Origin: a virus
Length of the DNA: 64,000 bases
IMG/VR virus record: IMGVR_UViG_3300020411_003161
Coordinates: 1 to 64,000 of that record
Reading direction: 5' to 3' (one strand)
Shown here: positions 56,401 to 62,429 of the stretch, piece after piece
How the letters are laid out: each line of letters starts with the position of its first letter
Numbering within the stretch: the stretch's first letter is position 1
Position numbers and translations under genes: made by a program
Notes under the pieces: model-generated
Told to the model about the DNA's origin: nothing
What the model saw: only the letters and a program-made list of their open reading frames with translations
Database searches by the model: none

Positions 56401-56675
56401 ACCCAAACATATCCTATACCCCCACCACTAAGTGCAGTAGTTATTTCCGAATATATTACAACACCTTTGGAATCAACAAATTCAAATAATAAATTTGCAC
56501 CAGATTGTAGTGGTGGTAAATCTTCTGGTGGATTGTATGTTATTATAAATGGATGTTTACCATAACCTAAAATATCTGGCAATAAACTTAAAGTAAAATA
56601 TGTAGTATTATTAATTTCAGTATCAATATAATACCGATATGATTCTAAATCCAAAGTTTGTGAATATGTTGACAT
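47433..56675 (-). CDS. Giant tail-fibre-like protein with long coiled-coil ruler
   Basis: 3080 residues, the largest gene in the window. The N-terminus (MSTYSQTLDLESYRYYIDTE) leads into beta domains, followed by about eight 'ITASAAKL...DSHQLSITGSTGQ' and 'SIGGW(T)I' beta repeats. Residues 1409-1912 are a coiled coil of 15 repeats (49, 42, 28 or 35 residues each, all multiples of seven) with TTGSINLSVxxI. Further beta repeats follow, then a large domain with RTFTHEDWNKWHNFSSNYTNN, a glycine-rich stretch and, at the end, the shared module (VYTTDLQLSNMDREEGNKVD ... DWTLQEGKDDLYVINNLTGKKFKISL). Probably a long tail fibre or tape-like adhesin. An ATATTTAT element and AGGA precede the ATG. Confidence 0.85.
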   Translation of the reverse strand: MSTYSQTLDLESYRYYIDTEINNTTYFTLSLLPDILGYGKHPFIITYNPPEDLPPLQSGANLLFEFVDSKGVVIYSEITTALSGGGIGYVWVKKNPLRTSAEIADGMAKFYIVSSLDSQYTPGEFDDAYNIRSTFEYEIRKDYQNTSPILFPTPTLLQSGFEINQSIEFDTGDTHVSRSYVNVSASHLQTNGGQARFAELSYKESNTQATEYTTLSTYEISGSNYEVPVDDSAGLNILSHQYKVPVPNDFRRNTPVVFRLRIKNPNGDIAQYYTGSLLNTDIEITSSEQTFTGSALFIEGNDNLISGSLYTGDAVGDGFEMAARDGGAYLKSKEYTGFSNGNTGVMLFSGSVLPTATDDDYKGVGLELYGSANSFLKFRSIPSELDIRTDKFFVGNTTTQFISGANNNIEISSSDFHLDPNNDTLVIGANATINAGLTVNSLRTPATIGGVASTEQNSSSSIDSKGFARFVSASIGSFGVSDNAFFSPPDEPVTPNFYISGAATGTEYFISSSNFQVKADGTIEASAGVIGSGVTIDADLTANAIRTPALIGGVASTATNASSSIDSKGFASFKSASIAGFVINPIAIVSTDGNLVLSSSGKITASAAKIDGDITATKGSFGGITIDSTGINSDSHELSITGSTGQITASAAKISGNITATTGQIGGITIKNAGIHSDSHQLSITGSTGQITASAAKLTTADISGKITADEGSIGGITIKSQGIHSDSHQLSITGSTGQITASAAKLTSADISGKITANEGSIGGWTVDSNAIYIGTEVADDTFTSAGHITLGAGFLGSNQFKIAADGAATFKGSITGGSIEIGTNAWSVDSSGNMWWGNDADYSTAVSNGGITISSAGAVNFTSGVFSGDLTGATGTFSANIKIGDKATFAADGNDGVFISSDGISLGDENEFQVTNAGSLTAKAGTIANWNIRTSDIYSGTDSDYIQLGSTGIQLGDSTFGDAPFSVTNAGVLKSTSGTIGGWTIGSTLSATNILLDPTTPKITLGSKATLTDSNTGLYLGTDGIALGASSVFKVTSAGVLTSTSGTIGGWTLGSETIVGSNLTLRSSGIIETNDFASGVKGFRLDSAGNGSAEFENITIRGTLSTTVFEKETVNAVGGQLYVGNSTTITGSTQLASTATTMSVANIGGFVANEIISAKKVTDTGFSTEYMLVESSSRNNPESGTDIGGKLYVKRGYSGSLPGTNDTSSLGDSASIATTYEPGQVIVSTGKEGTGFIRLNANPNDSTTPYIDVVERTGSAIYDIQLKTRLGDLSGLSQEKLHGTNPANAGFGLYGENVFLQGGIVANTGSIGGIKMQSNKLFTGAGTFGTADTGVYLDSSGQFSLKDKFKWDNSTLTITGSLAISDGDVSKSLASINTTTQSINLGITSLNNTTGSHNARISAIEITTGSINLSVSSLNESTASVGQTTGSLNATTASLQNSITSQDSRISSIELTTGSINLSVSALESTTTSLNTETGSLQSSITTQDARLAEIELTTGSINLSVSAIETATASLNTTTGSLNTSIATQNQRLADIELTTGSINLSVSAIESATASLNTTTGSLNTSIATQNQRLADIELTTGSINLSVSAIESATASLNTTTGSLNDSITTQNQRLAEIELTTGSINLSVEAIKQTTGSQDQRLSQIELETGSINLSVSSINDTTGSQSDRLSQIELTTGSIELSVEAIKQTTGSQDQRLSQIEIETGSINLNVSSIHQTTSSQDNRLSQIELETGSINLSVASINQETGSQDQRLSQIELTTGSINLSVESIKQTTGSQDNRLSQIELETGSINLSVSSINDTTGSQDQRLSQIELETGSINLSVASINQETGSQDQRLSQIELTTGSINLSVSAIEATTSSLNTATGSQNQRLSEIELETGSINLSVSSINDTTGSQDQRLSQIELTTGSIELSVTALNNDSSSNLTALNINQAGVQISGSKLEFSGSTFVFGNKGAVGSQFISGSDGELEISSSTFALKGGAITASAGVIGGFLINSTQIKASGSSTDFLLTSGVNGSSDTSGDVDVTMIGTSQREFDGTIVKAEYTGSTTDTSDSGVAQLIVILDGVDQTPVNIVGSDNNTNEIEREDTTNYSYTAGQTVGAKIRFPDQSSGTFAINEMTVRLTLNEVSSPEQNGIVIDSSVPSISLGSGSFGETGIQLEVSKSITKAHIGELTGSHLRYDEGGFDISSSKFYFGSSTGTYISGSNGNLKIQSDKFTLAQNGDVTIEGQVSASSGDIGGINISSNQISAGSFSLTNGGILTAVGADLAGTISASAGNIGGLKLEEGKLSAGAGGGDVFSITGSTGQLTASNALIQGRLTAESINATGSGVIGGFDISGTQINDTGNNLILKSNGQITASAAQLSGDLIANNISADSGSIGGWILGDSAISKSFGAGLTQSIALTSSADNMVGLEFKDNDTSQLRVGANFEFSTLPDTSEPLTNLSFERPGAGASYPIIDNVSSWTIDTPTVRNAADDGVYSLNNPSIGGLGTVSSSYVVGRNDLDYQLISEDYADTPANKSMTNEDRRFQRASDVTPFGDNFLAVSASFNNDIKDGTSALGFSFKTTLTQQSSTSQTLEPGSSITFGGSYLIPDLLYNDYVFQNHFGKTLSGVSITPGVSTSWQNRTIGMTFRIILQLKIGSDVVAQRTAFSYSYEHPTRTFTHEDWNKWHNFSSNYTNNTNSDKTGNVSLVLINELIGGRATTFDQNNSGERYDNAYHGMGLGYNPVTTNQDLLGEFFTPIVLFDNFSVVVGSKPVVEVSPEGINAQLNRGEFFKFTRDGLELATNRSVSFTQVNPKAVLFDVSASNADGINLNPQISFNSSHTSSFSSPNTISLKGQGAFASSSATDTKVGRGGDIIIAAGDGANTGATGITAGVGGDLYLRSGDRGLHSDGGTSGTPGNIYITGSIFSSGSVTIDGKYTIPNTTGTSGDVLKWPSSGTTLEWGAGGSGGSGGTITALNNQTENRLVTIGSTTTELDGEANLTFDGSTLTVTGDIDPGASATHDLGSTTLRWRNVYTTDLQLSNMDREEGNKVDGTKGDWTLQEGKDDLYVINNLTGKKFKISLTPVDED
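50940..52451 (-). repeat. Heptad-register coding repeat array
   Basis: 1512 bases encode 15 consecutive units starting (T/E)TGSI(N/E)L. In order their lengths are 49, 42, 42, 42, 42, then eight of 28, one of 35 and one of 28 residues: 504 residues, exactly 72 heptads. Some units are nearly identical at the DNA level, for example around 51261-51300 and 51681-51720. Confidence 0.9.
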
Positions 56676-56697
56676 GTATTAATCCTAAATCTTATTA

Positions 56698-56705
56698 ATA
56701 AATAT
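56698..56705 (-). promoter_or_regulatory. ATATTTAT element upstream of 56675
   Basis: The minus strand reads TTAAATATTTATTAATAAG, 22 bases before the ATG of the 3080-residue fibre. It shares an 85-base divergent gap with a separate plus-strand copy for the RHH gene. Confidence 0.5.
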
Positions 56706-56722
56706 TTAAGAAATAATATATG

Positions 56723-56730
56723 ATATTTAT
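56723..56730 (+). promoter_or_regulatory. ATATTTAT element upstream of RHH gene
   Basis: The plus strand reads TGATATTTATTTATATG, 30 bases before the ATG at 56761. This is the only copy on the plus strand that precedes a gene, and its orientation follows the gene, which supports the motif being directional. Confidence 0.5.
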
Positions 56731-56760
56731 TTATATGTATAAAATAAGGATAATATCGGT

Positions 56761-56937
56761 ATGAAAAGAAAATATTCTTTTACAATAGATGAAACGCTAA
56801 TGGAATGGTTTAGACTTTATGTTAAAGATGAAAGCACTACTATGAGTGCTGTTTTAAACCAACATATATTAAGTTTGAAAAGAGGTGGCAATAAACCTAA
56901 AAATATATTATACTCTAATAAAATAAATCAAAATTAA
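56761..56937 (+). CDS. Small ribbon-helix-helix-like DNA-binding protein
   Basis: 58 residues, the only plus-strand gene in the window. The layout fits the Arc/CopG ribbon-helix-helix fold: a basic beta strand (KRKYSFTID, residues 2-10), helix A (ETLMEWFRLYVKDE), a short turn (STTM) and helix B (SAVLNQHILSLKR), then a basic, Asn-rich tail. AAGGA lies ten bases upstream of the ATG. Its stop codon overlaps that of the SbcD-SbcC fusion (convergent), and it is divergent from the giant fibre gene. Sitting exactly at the boundary between the replication and structural blocks, it is a good candidate for a transcriptional switch protein; this role is inferred. Confidence 0.7.
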   Translation: MKRKYSFTIDETLMEWFRLYVKDESTTMSAVLNQHILSLKRGGNKPKNILYSNKINQN

Positions 56938-59900
56938 GTATAAGTTATCTTAGAATAACCACTCGTAGTTTTATTAATTGGTAGTAAATAATCCATAAAA
57001 TCTTTTATAGTGTCTAAGTGTGTTATAATGAAAACAGATTGAAATCTGGTTTTTAAGTAATCAAAAGCTCCTTTCATATTTGCTAAGTTTTCCGAATCCA
57101 ATGTACCGAATCCCTCATCGATTACAAGAAAACTTGGATGTGGTAAATTAGATACATTGATTAACCCAACTCTCAATGCGAGTGAAGATACGAACTTCTC
57201 CATTCCACTTGATAAATCCAATGCCCATTCATCCTCATCATACTTTATATAAATGTTTATGTTCTTATCTTCATTTCTAAGTTTCAATTCAAACCCAACC
57301 ATCATATGTTGTAATACTGCATTTACCTCATTCTCAATGATTGGTAAAGCATCATTTATAATCAATCTAGGTATTCCATCTCGAGCAACAAGATTTAAAT
57401 ACAGAGAATAATCATTTATCTTTTGTTCAATTTCTATAAATTGTTTTATTTCATTTTCTATATTCAATTTATTGGTTTCGATAACAGTTATATTTGTTTT
57501 TAATCTCTCAACTTTTTTACTCAAATCATCTCTTAGAGATATGTTAGAATCAAGCTCAGAAACAATCTCTTTTAGATTCTTATTAACTTCTTCGTTATGT
57601 TGGATTAAAGCTTTATTCTTATCGTAATTTTTCTTATCCTCATATAGTGAAGAAAGATTCATTTCATCTTCTGATATGTCTTTTTCTATCTGCTTCAACT
57701 TTGCATGATTTTTATAAGCATCACTCTCAACTCTTTTTAAATCCTCAGCAAGTTGTTCATATTTTATCTTAATTTGTTCTGAATCACCCAATATAACAAG
57801 TTTATTAGAAACTCCCAATTTTGCAAGTTTTATTTTCTCCAACTTAACTTTCTTATCCTCTATCTCATTCTCCATAGATTTTTTATCTTCAATTTGATGT
57901 TTACCATTCTCTAAACAAAATTCGCAGTTTTCATCATATTCATATTTTTCTAAATGAGATAACTTTTCTTCAGCCTCTTTTATTGTTGATTGTACTAATA
58001 AAATTGCATTAGAAAGTTCTTTTTCCTCTGATTGCATTTCTCTATATGCTTCGAAATCTTCAGCTATTTTATCTTCATCATAAGTCTTACTATCTTTCAA
58101 TAATTGATTATATAGAGATCTTAAATCTTCTTTATATTCCAATTCAGTATTTAAAATTTCATTATTGGTTTCTATGTGAGTTTCCAATTTATTTATTTCT
58201 TCTTCAAAATTTGTTTTATCCAAAACAACATCTATATCTTTTAACTTCTTTATAAATCTTTCTTTTTTCTTACTATTTCTATCAATTATCTTATTAAATT
58301 TATTTAATTCTTTTTCCTCTATTTTAAGTGTAGATTGTTGTGCAATCAAATCCTCTTCCAATTTAGAAATTTGATAAAACAATTCTTTGTCTTTCATTCT
58401 TCTATGTAAAGCTTTTTCTTCAGCAACATCCTCTCTTGCTATATCGTATAATTTATCAAACAATTCAATATCAAGAAATTGAGACAAAATTTGTTTTCTT
58501 TCCGATTGCTTCTTCTCTACAAAATTTTGTCCATTATTTTGTAAAGACATTGAAGTTAAAATAAAATCATCGAATGTTCCTAATATATTTCGTATCTCTT
58601 CATTAGTTCCAGTTCCATATTGTGAATTACTTCTTTGTGCTCCAGATAAATCAATCATTTCCCCATTCTCTTCCATATAAAATTTAACAGATACAGGGCA
58701 AGTCTTTGTAACTATTCCAGTCTTTCTGGCAGTTCTTCTTTTTAATGTACCAACTCTATGTATAAAATATGTAACACCATTTACTTCTATAGCCAACTTT
58801 ATTTCAAATTTCCTAGTTCTTCTATTCAAAACTTCCATAGCCTTATAAGTTCTAGAACATGCATCAAATATAGCATAAGAAATAATATCAAATAATGCCG
58901 ACTTACCACTATGGTTTGGAGCTATGAGTCCAACAATTCCATTTAATTTAGTGAAGTCAATCTTATTACCTTTACCATAACTAAACATATTATCAAACTC
59001 AATATACTTTAATCTCCACTCTATATTCCGTGGTTTATCCTTCATCATAGAAACAGATGAATTTGTCTGTTCATTTATTTTATATATTCTATCTATTGTT
59101 TCATCATCTATATTAGGATTTTCTTCTTTCAATACCTTTGAAACAAGTTTATTCTGAACATCCAAATCATGTATATCATCTATTGATATTTTATTTTGAC
59201 CTTGATGTAAGTGGGAATCAATACTTGTTATTTTTTCAGTAACTATTTGTTTTAATTTTCTATAGTTCTTTCTTAAATCTAATTCAATCAATCTCAATTC
59301 TTCTACTGAAGTATCTTTGTATTTTATTTTTATATTACCAAATTTTGGTATAAAAGACATCTTACTTTTTATCTTACCATCTTCAACCAATATAGTTTTA
59401 AAACCATAATCATTTTCTACCCTGATGAATTCAGATTTTCTTTTTTCCACATCCCAAAGTAAAAATCCATGTTCTGGTGCCTCAGCAAAGTTCTGTTGAA
59501 TCAATGAACCACAATATGCAATTGTTTCTCCTTTATTAAGAAATTGTCTTTTATGAATGTCACCCAATAGAACCATATCATATCCATCAAAATGTGAAAC
59601 CTTCACATCGTCATCCTGCATCTCCAATCCAGTATCAACTTCAAAAGTACCCACACCACCGTGATAAACAGCTATTTTTGTATCCCCCTCTATATCTGAT
59701 GCTTTAGGTAAATTCTTTACATTTGGTTTACCTTCTTTATTTATATCAAATACTGATAAGAAACCAAATTTATGTCCACCCAACTCATATACACCACTTT
59801 TTTTCCAATAGTGTATATTTGGATTTATTTGTTTTACTAAATCTATTATTGGTGATAAAACATCTTCACGTGATTTATTGTTTAAATTACAATCATGATT

Positions 59901-60146
59901 TCCAGGAATTATTAATGTGGGTGAGATAGCACTTAACTTTAAAAAGAAATCAGCAACTAATCTAACTTCTTCTGGCGATGTATCAAGTTTTCCATGAACA
60001 ATATCACCACCTATGTAAATTAAATCAGGCTTTACTTCCTTCAATTTTTTATATAATCTCTTAAACACATCTCGATATTCCACAAACCTATGTAGTTTTC
60101 TGATGTGAATATCTGCTAAGTGTGCTATAGTTTTAATTTTATCCAT
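56934..60146 (-). CDS. SbcD-SbcC (Mre11-Rad50) fusion nuclease-ATPase
   Basis: 1070 residues combining two normally separate proteins (T4 gp47 and gp46). Residues 1-340 are a calcineurin-like phosphoesterase: Asp12 and His14 (ADIHI), Asp48 (GGDIVHG), PGNHD (81-85), His162 (AVYHGG) and GDIH (195-198). Residues 376-1070 are an SbcC/Rad50 SMC-like ATPase: Walker A APNHSGKS (409-416), two coiled-coil arms around a zinc hook Cys741-x-x-Cys744, the LSSGME signature (978-983) and the Walker B FLVIDE (1006-1011). It would process double-strand breaks and ends for recombination-dependent replication, degrading or resecting DNA. It lies in the replication block and overlaps the primase gene by eight bases. 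Confidence 0.95.
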   Translation of the reverse strand: MDKIKTIAHLADIHIRKLHRFVEYRDVFKRLYKKLKEVKPDLIYIGGDIVHGKLDTSPEEVRLVADFFLKLSAISPTLIIPGNHDCNLNNKSREDVLSPIIDLVKQINPNIHYWKKSGVYELGGHKFGFLSVFDINKEGKPNVKNLPKASDIEGDTKIAVYHGGVGTFEVDTGLEMQDDDVKVSHFDGYDMVLLGDIHKRQFLNKGETIAYCGSLIQQNFAEAPEHGFLLWDVEKRKSEFIRVENDYGFKTILVEDGKIKSKMSFIPKFGNIKIKYKDTSVEELRLIELDLRKNYRKLKQIVTEKITSIDSHLHQGQNKISIDDIHDLDVQNKLVSKVLKEENPNIDDETIDRIYKINEQTNSSVSMMKDKPRNIEWRLKYIEFDNMFSYGKGNKIDFTKLNGIVGLIAPNHSGKSALFDIISYAIFDACSRTYKAMEVLNRRTRKFEIKLAIEVNGVTYFIHRVGTLKRRTARKTGIVTKTCPVSVKFYMEENGEMIDLSGAQRSNSQYGTGTNEEIRNILGTFDDFILTSMSLQNNGQNFVEKKQSERKQILSQFLDIELFDKLYDIAREDVAEEKALHRRMKDKELFYQISKLEEDLIAQQSTLKIEEKELNKFNKIIDRNSKKKERFIKKLKDIDVVLDKTNFEEEINKLETHIETNNEILNTELEYKEDLRSLYNQLLKDSKTYDEDKIAEDFEAYREMQSEEKELSNAILLVQSTIKEAEEKLSHLEKYEYDENCEFCLENGKHQIEDKKSMENEIEDKKVKLEKIKLAKLGVSNKLVILGDSEQIKIKYEQLAEDLKRVESDAYKNHAKLKQIEKDISEDEMNLSSLYEDKKNYDKNKALIQHNEEVNKNLKEIVSELDSNISLRDDLSKKVERLKTNITVIETNKLNIENEIKQFIEIEQKINDYSLYLNLVARDGIPRLIINDALPIIENEVNAVLQHMMVGFELKLRNEDKNINIYIKYDEDEWALDLSSGMEKFVSSLALRVGLINVSNLPHPSFLVIDEGFGTLDSENLANMKGAFDYLKTRFQSVFIITHLDTIKDFMDYLLPINKTTSGYSKITYT

Positions 60147-61050
60147 ATAATTTTGCCTGTATCATATCTGAAAAACTTGATGATATTGTCTTATCAATTA
60201 AATTAGTCATATATTCAAATCCCAAATCATTAGGATCTTTATTCTTTGGTAATTTTACTACTTTGGAATCTATACCAAAATCTTTAAAAAATTCTGATAG
60301 ATTATAAGCATCTTTTTTAGCATCTTCATCTAAAGCAATATAAATTGTTTTTACTTTCTTTTCAAATATTTTTCTTAATAAACTCTTTGGTGGTTTTTTA
60401 CTCAACATCGGTATTGCATTTGTTCTGATTGAAATAGCATCAAACATACCCTCACATAATACAATTGGATAAGACCAAGCAATAAACCAATCAAATGGAA
60501 CTATATCTCTTGATACATTTGGATTTTTATATTTCATTCCACCCATAAATGACCTACCTACGAAATAATTCAATATACCATTATCATCATAGCTAGGAAT
60601 AATAATCCTATTTTGATAAACACCAGTATCACAAAATCCAATTTTGTACTTTTTAATATCAATACCATCCAATCCTCTTTTTTTTAAAAAACTTATTGCA
60701 TGATTATAAAATAATGATTTTGATTTTTTCCACAATGGTTGGTATTCCATAGGTAAAGAAACAATAACCTTTGATTCCTTGTCACCCCCTTTGGTTGGAA
60801 CAAATACAATATCCTTTAGTTCACTAAAATATTTAGTATCAGCGTTTATCTTTTTAAATAATGAATATAAAGAATGCCCACCTTGATTACTAACCCAACA
60901 ATGCCATTTCTGTGATGACATATTGATTTGTAATTTTGGTTTGTAATGACTAACAAAAGGTGAGAAAAACATATACTCATCCTGTTTTGTTAGTTTCTTA
61001 CTTCGACTATTCAAAGCCCGTTCTAACAAATGTATTAATTTATTATTCAT
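60139..61050 (-). CDS. DnaG-like primase with Toprim domain, degenerate zinc finger
   Basis: 303 residues. The Toprim signature is clear: a catalytic Glu in PIVLCEGMFDAIS and the DxD in IALDEDAKKDAY, typical of DnaG-type primases. The N-terminus keeps the shape of the CHC2 zinc-finger region (FFSPFVSHYKPKLQINMSSQKWHCWVSNQGGHSLYSLF), but the usual ligands are replaced: the first Cys is Ser, and the second Cys pair is reduced to Cys51 with Ser. It would make RNA primers for lagging-strand synthesis. No helicase domain is fused; the helicase must lie elsewhere. It overlaps both neighbours by eight bases. Confidence 0.9.
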   Translation of the reverse strand: MNNKLIHLLERALNSRSKKLTKQDEYMFFSPFVSHYKPKLQINMSSQKWHCWVSNQGGHSLYSLFKKINADTKYFSELKDIVFVPTKGGDKESKVIVSLPMEYQPLWKKSKSLFYNHAISFLKKRGLDGIDIKKYKIGFCDTGVYQNRIIIPSYDDNGILNYFVGRSFMGGMKYKNPNVSRDIVPFDWFIAWSYPIVLCEGMFDAISIRTNAIPMLSKKPPKSLLRKIFEKKVKTIYIALDEDAKKDAYNLSEFFKDFGIDSKVVKLPKNKDPNDLGFEYMTNLIDKTISSSFSDMIQAKLYG

Positions 61051-61546
61051 ATAAAGCGCAAACTAATGCGTCATAACCATCCAAATTCCGTTTATCCCAC
61101 AAACCTGTTTTTGTTAATTTAATGTATTCTTCTAAATTATACAAGTTATTTATTTCTTCCTTTACAAAATCCTTTGCAGATACTCCTTGTTTACGAGCTT
61201 TGCCAAAAAGATGTTTTCTTGCTGTCATTGGATTAATACCATCTACTATTTCCCCATAGGCAAACTCTAAACAATATACCAATACAGCATTGAACTTTGC
61301 TAACTTTATTATCGTTTGTTGCGATGTTCTACCACGCATAAAACCAGAAAGATTATCTTCGATATATATTTTTTCAACTCTTTCAAATGGATCGATTTTA
61401 GTAATCTCATCCATTGTTAATTGAACTTTATCTCGAATTGTTTTTTCTTTTTCAATGGGGATAAACCCCATTTTAATAACCTCTTTACCATCTACGAATG
61501 CATAACCTACTGTTGTAGTTGATGCATCCAAACCTAATTTTTTCAA
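61043..61546 (-). CDS. RuvC-like Holliday junction resolvase
   Basis: 167 residues, close to RuvC length. The RNase H-like fold is recognisable: Asp7 in LGLDASTTTVGYA, Glu63 in KIYIEDNLSGF, a basic NPMTARKHLFGKARKQG stretch and the C-terminal acidic pair Asp156/Asp159 in NLDGYDALVCALYE. It would cleave four-way junctions produced by recombination before packaging, the role of T4 gp49 (endonuclease VII), which is unrelated in fold. It is the first gene of the replication block and shares an eight-base overlap with the primase. Confidence 0.9.
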   Translation of the reverse strand: MKKLGLDASTTTVGYAFVDGKEVIKMGFIPIEKEKTIRDKVQLTMDEITKIDPFERVEKIYIEDNLSGFMRGRTSQQTIIKLAKFNAVLVYCLEFAYGEIVDGINPMTARKHLFGKARKQGVSAKDFVKEEINNLYNLEEYIKLTKTGLWDKRNLDGYDALVCALYE

Positions 61547-61549
61547 ATG

Positions 61550-61927
61550 TTACTTCTTTTTTAGAAATTCCTTTGCCATCTTTTGACCATACTTTTCTGC
61601 TTTCTTTTCAAAGTAGTTATCATCGTGAGCGTCACCACCTTTATCAACAGCAATATTCATTTCCGTTTCATATCTTTTTTTATATCCCTTCTTTCCATAT
61701 TTTTTAGCATCAAGAGCATGGTCAATCTCGTGATATACTGTAACTAAAAAATCTTTAAAATTGGAAGTTGGTTTAATGTTAATTATATCATCATCTACAT
61801 TATAATCAGCTTTATTTTTTCCAGTGTTTTTAAATTTTATTTTTGATTTTAATCCAGCTTGTCTAACTATTTCTGTAGCAATTTGATGAAAATCCACCCT
61901 TTCATTTAATATATCCATTAATTTCAT
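61550..61927 (-). CDS. Small HExxH metallopeptidase with possible capsid-targeting leader
   Basis: 125 residues. The zinc-binding motif HEIDH (His66, Glu67, His70) sits in a helix of the form FLVTVYHEIDHALDAKKYG, and a later acidic stretch (DKGGDAHDDNYFEKKAEKYG) may hold the third ligand. The N-terminus MKLMDILNE|RVDF is short and amphipathic and ends in L-x-E, like the capsid-targeting leaders of T4 internal proteins (for example MKTYQEFIAE). The ATG lies four bases after an ATATTTAT element; the second Met (residue 4) is an alternative start. It could cut a host protein after injection or act in the virion; substrate unknown. Confidence 0.75.
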   Translation of the reverse strand: MKLMDILNERVDFHQIATEIVRQAGLKSKIKFKNTGKNKADYNVDDDIINIKPTSNFKDFLVTVYHEIDHALDAKKYGKKGYKKRYETEMNIAVDKGGDAHDDNYFEKKAEKYGQKMAKEFLKKK

Positions 61928-61931
61928 ACTA

Positions 61932-61939
61932 ATAAATAT
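61932..61939 (-). promoter_or_regulatory. ATATTTAT element upstream of 61927
   Basis: The minus strand reads AGTATATTTATTAGTATG; the core ends four bases before the ATG at 61927, or 13 bases before the alternative ATG. No ribosome binding site is visible. Confidence 0.45.
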
Positions 61940-61943
61940 ACTA

Positions 61944-62399
61944 TTAAATCGTTATAATAGTTGTTAAATTACCAAAACCAGCCCCATGTAATCCACCTAT
62001 TTTTATCTCATAATTTCCAGGTGGAATGTATTGTGTTCTTTCTGTTTTATAAAGTTTCCACACATAAGTGAAATCCCTATATCTACCATCGGGCCATGGA
62101 TCTCTTTTCAATGGTTGTTCATGTACAAGTCTATTTGTTTCAGTATCATAAATCCACAACTTAGTATTATTACTTGTTACTCTATATTTTATTTTCACTA
62201 CAGCGCCTTCACCACCACTCCACTTTTCATGAGTATCTTTCCACGCTATTAGTGGAAAATTATTAAATTCATTTTCATCAATTACAAATTCTTCCCTTTT
62301 AATTTCTCTCTTTTCTGTATAATTAAGATAGGTAAAAGCTAATGTAACAAAAATTAAAGTAAGAATTATTTTTTCTAATATTTTAACATCTAATTTCAT
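61944..62399 (-). CDS. Membrane-anchored protein with beta-sandwich outer domain
   Basis: 151 residues. A single N-terminal transmembrane helix (ILEKIILTLIFVTLAFTYLNY, residues 8-28) is followed by a soluble beta-rich domain containing WSGGEGAVVKIKYRVTSNNTKLWIYD and a C-terminal YIPPGNYEIKIGG ... NLTTIITI pattern, which recalls FlgD/Ig-like or pilus-accessory domains. It would face the periplasm or outside. Its neighbours are pseudopilins and a secreted protein, so a role in an envelope or pilus-like structure fits. A spanin role is the alternative. No clear Shine-Dalgarno is seen. Confidence 0.7.
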   Translation of the reverse strand: MKLDVKILEKIILTLIFVTLAFTYLNYTEKREIKREEFVIDENEFNNFPLIAWKDTHEKWSGGEGAVVKIKYRVTSNNTKLWIYDTETNRLVHEQPLKRDPWPDGRYRDFTYVWKLYKTERTQYIPPGNYEIKIGGLHGAGFGNLTTIITI

Positions 62400-62429
62400 A
62401 ATGAAACTTACACAGAAAAACTATGAAAG

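Noticed and set aside
13275-56675. Repeats considered as CRISPR or as a diversity-generating retroelement
   Set aside because: The repeats are coding, in frame and of varying length without unique spacers. No Cas gene or reverse transcriptase is present, and no template/variable repeat pair with adenine-specific differences was seen.
3379-61940. T4 late promoters (TATAAATA)
   Set aside because: TATAAATA occurs in the gaps, but on the strand opposite to the genes, so I describe the gene-direction ATATTTAT element instead. A near-palindromic core means I cannot fully exclude that the reverse strand is read by the factor.
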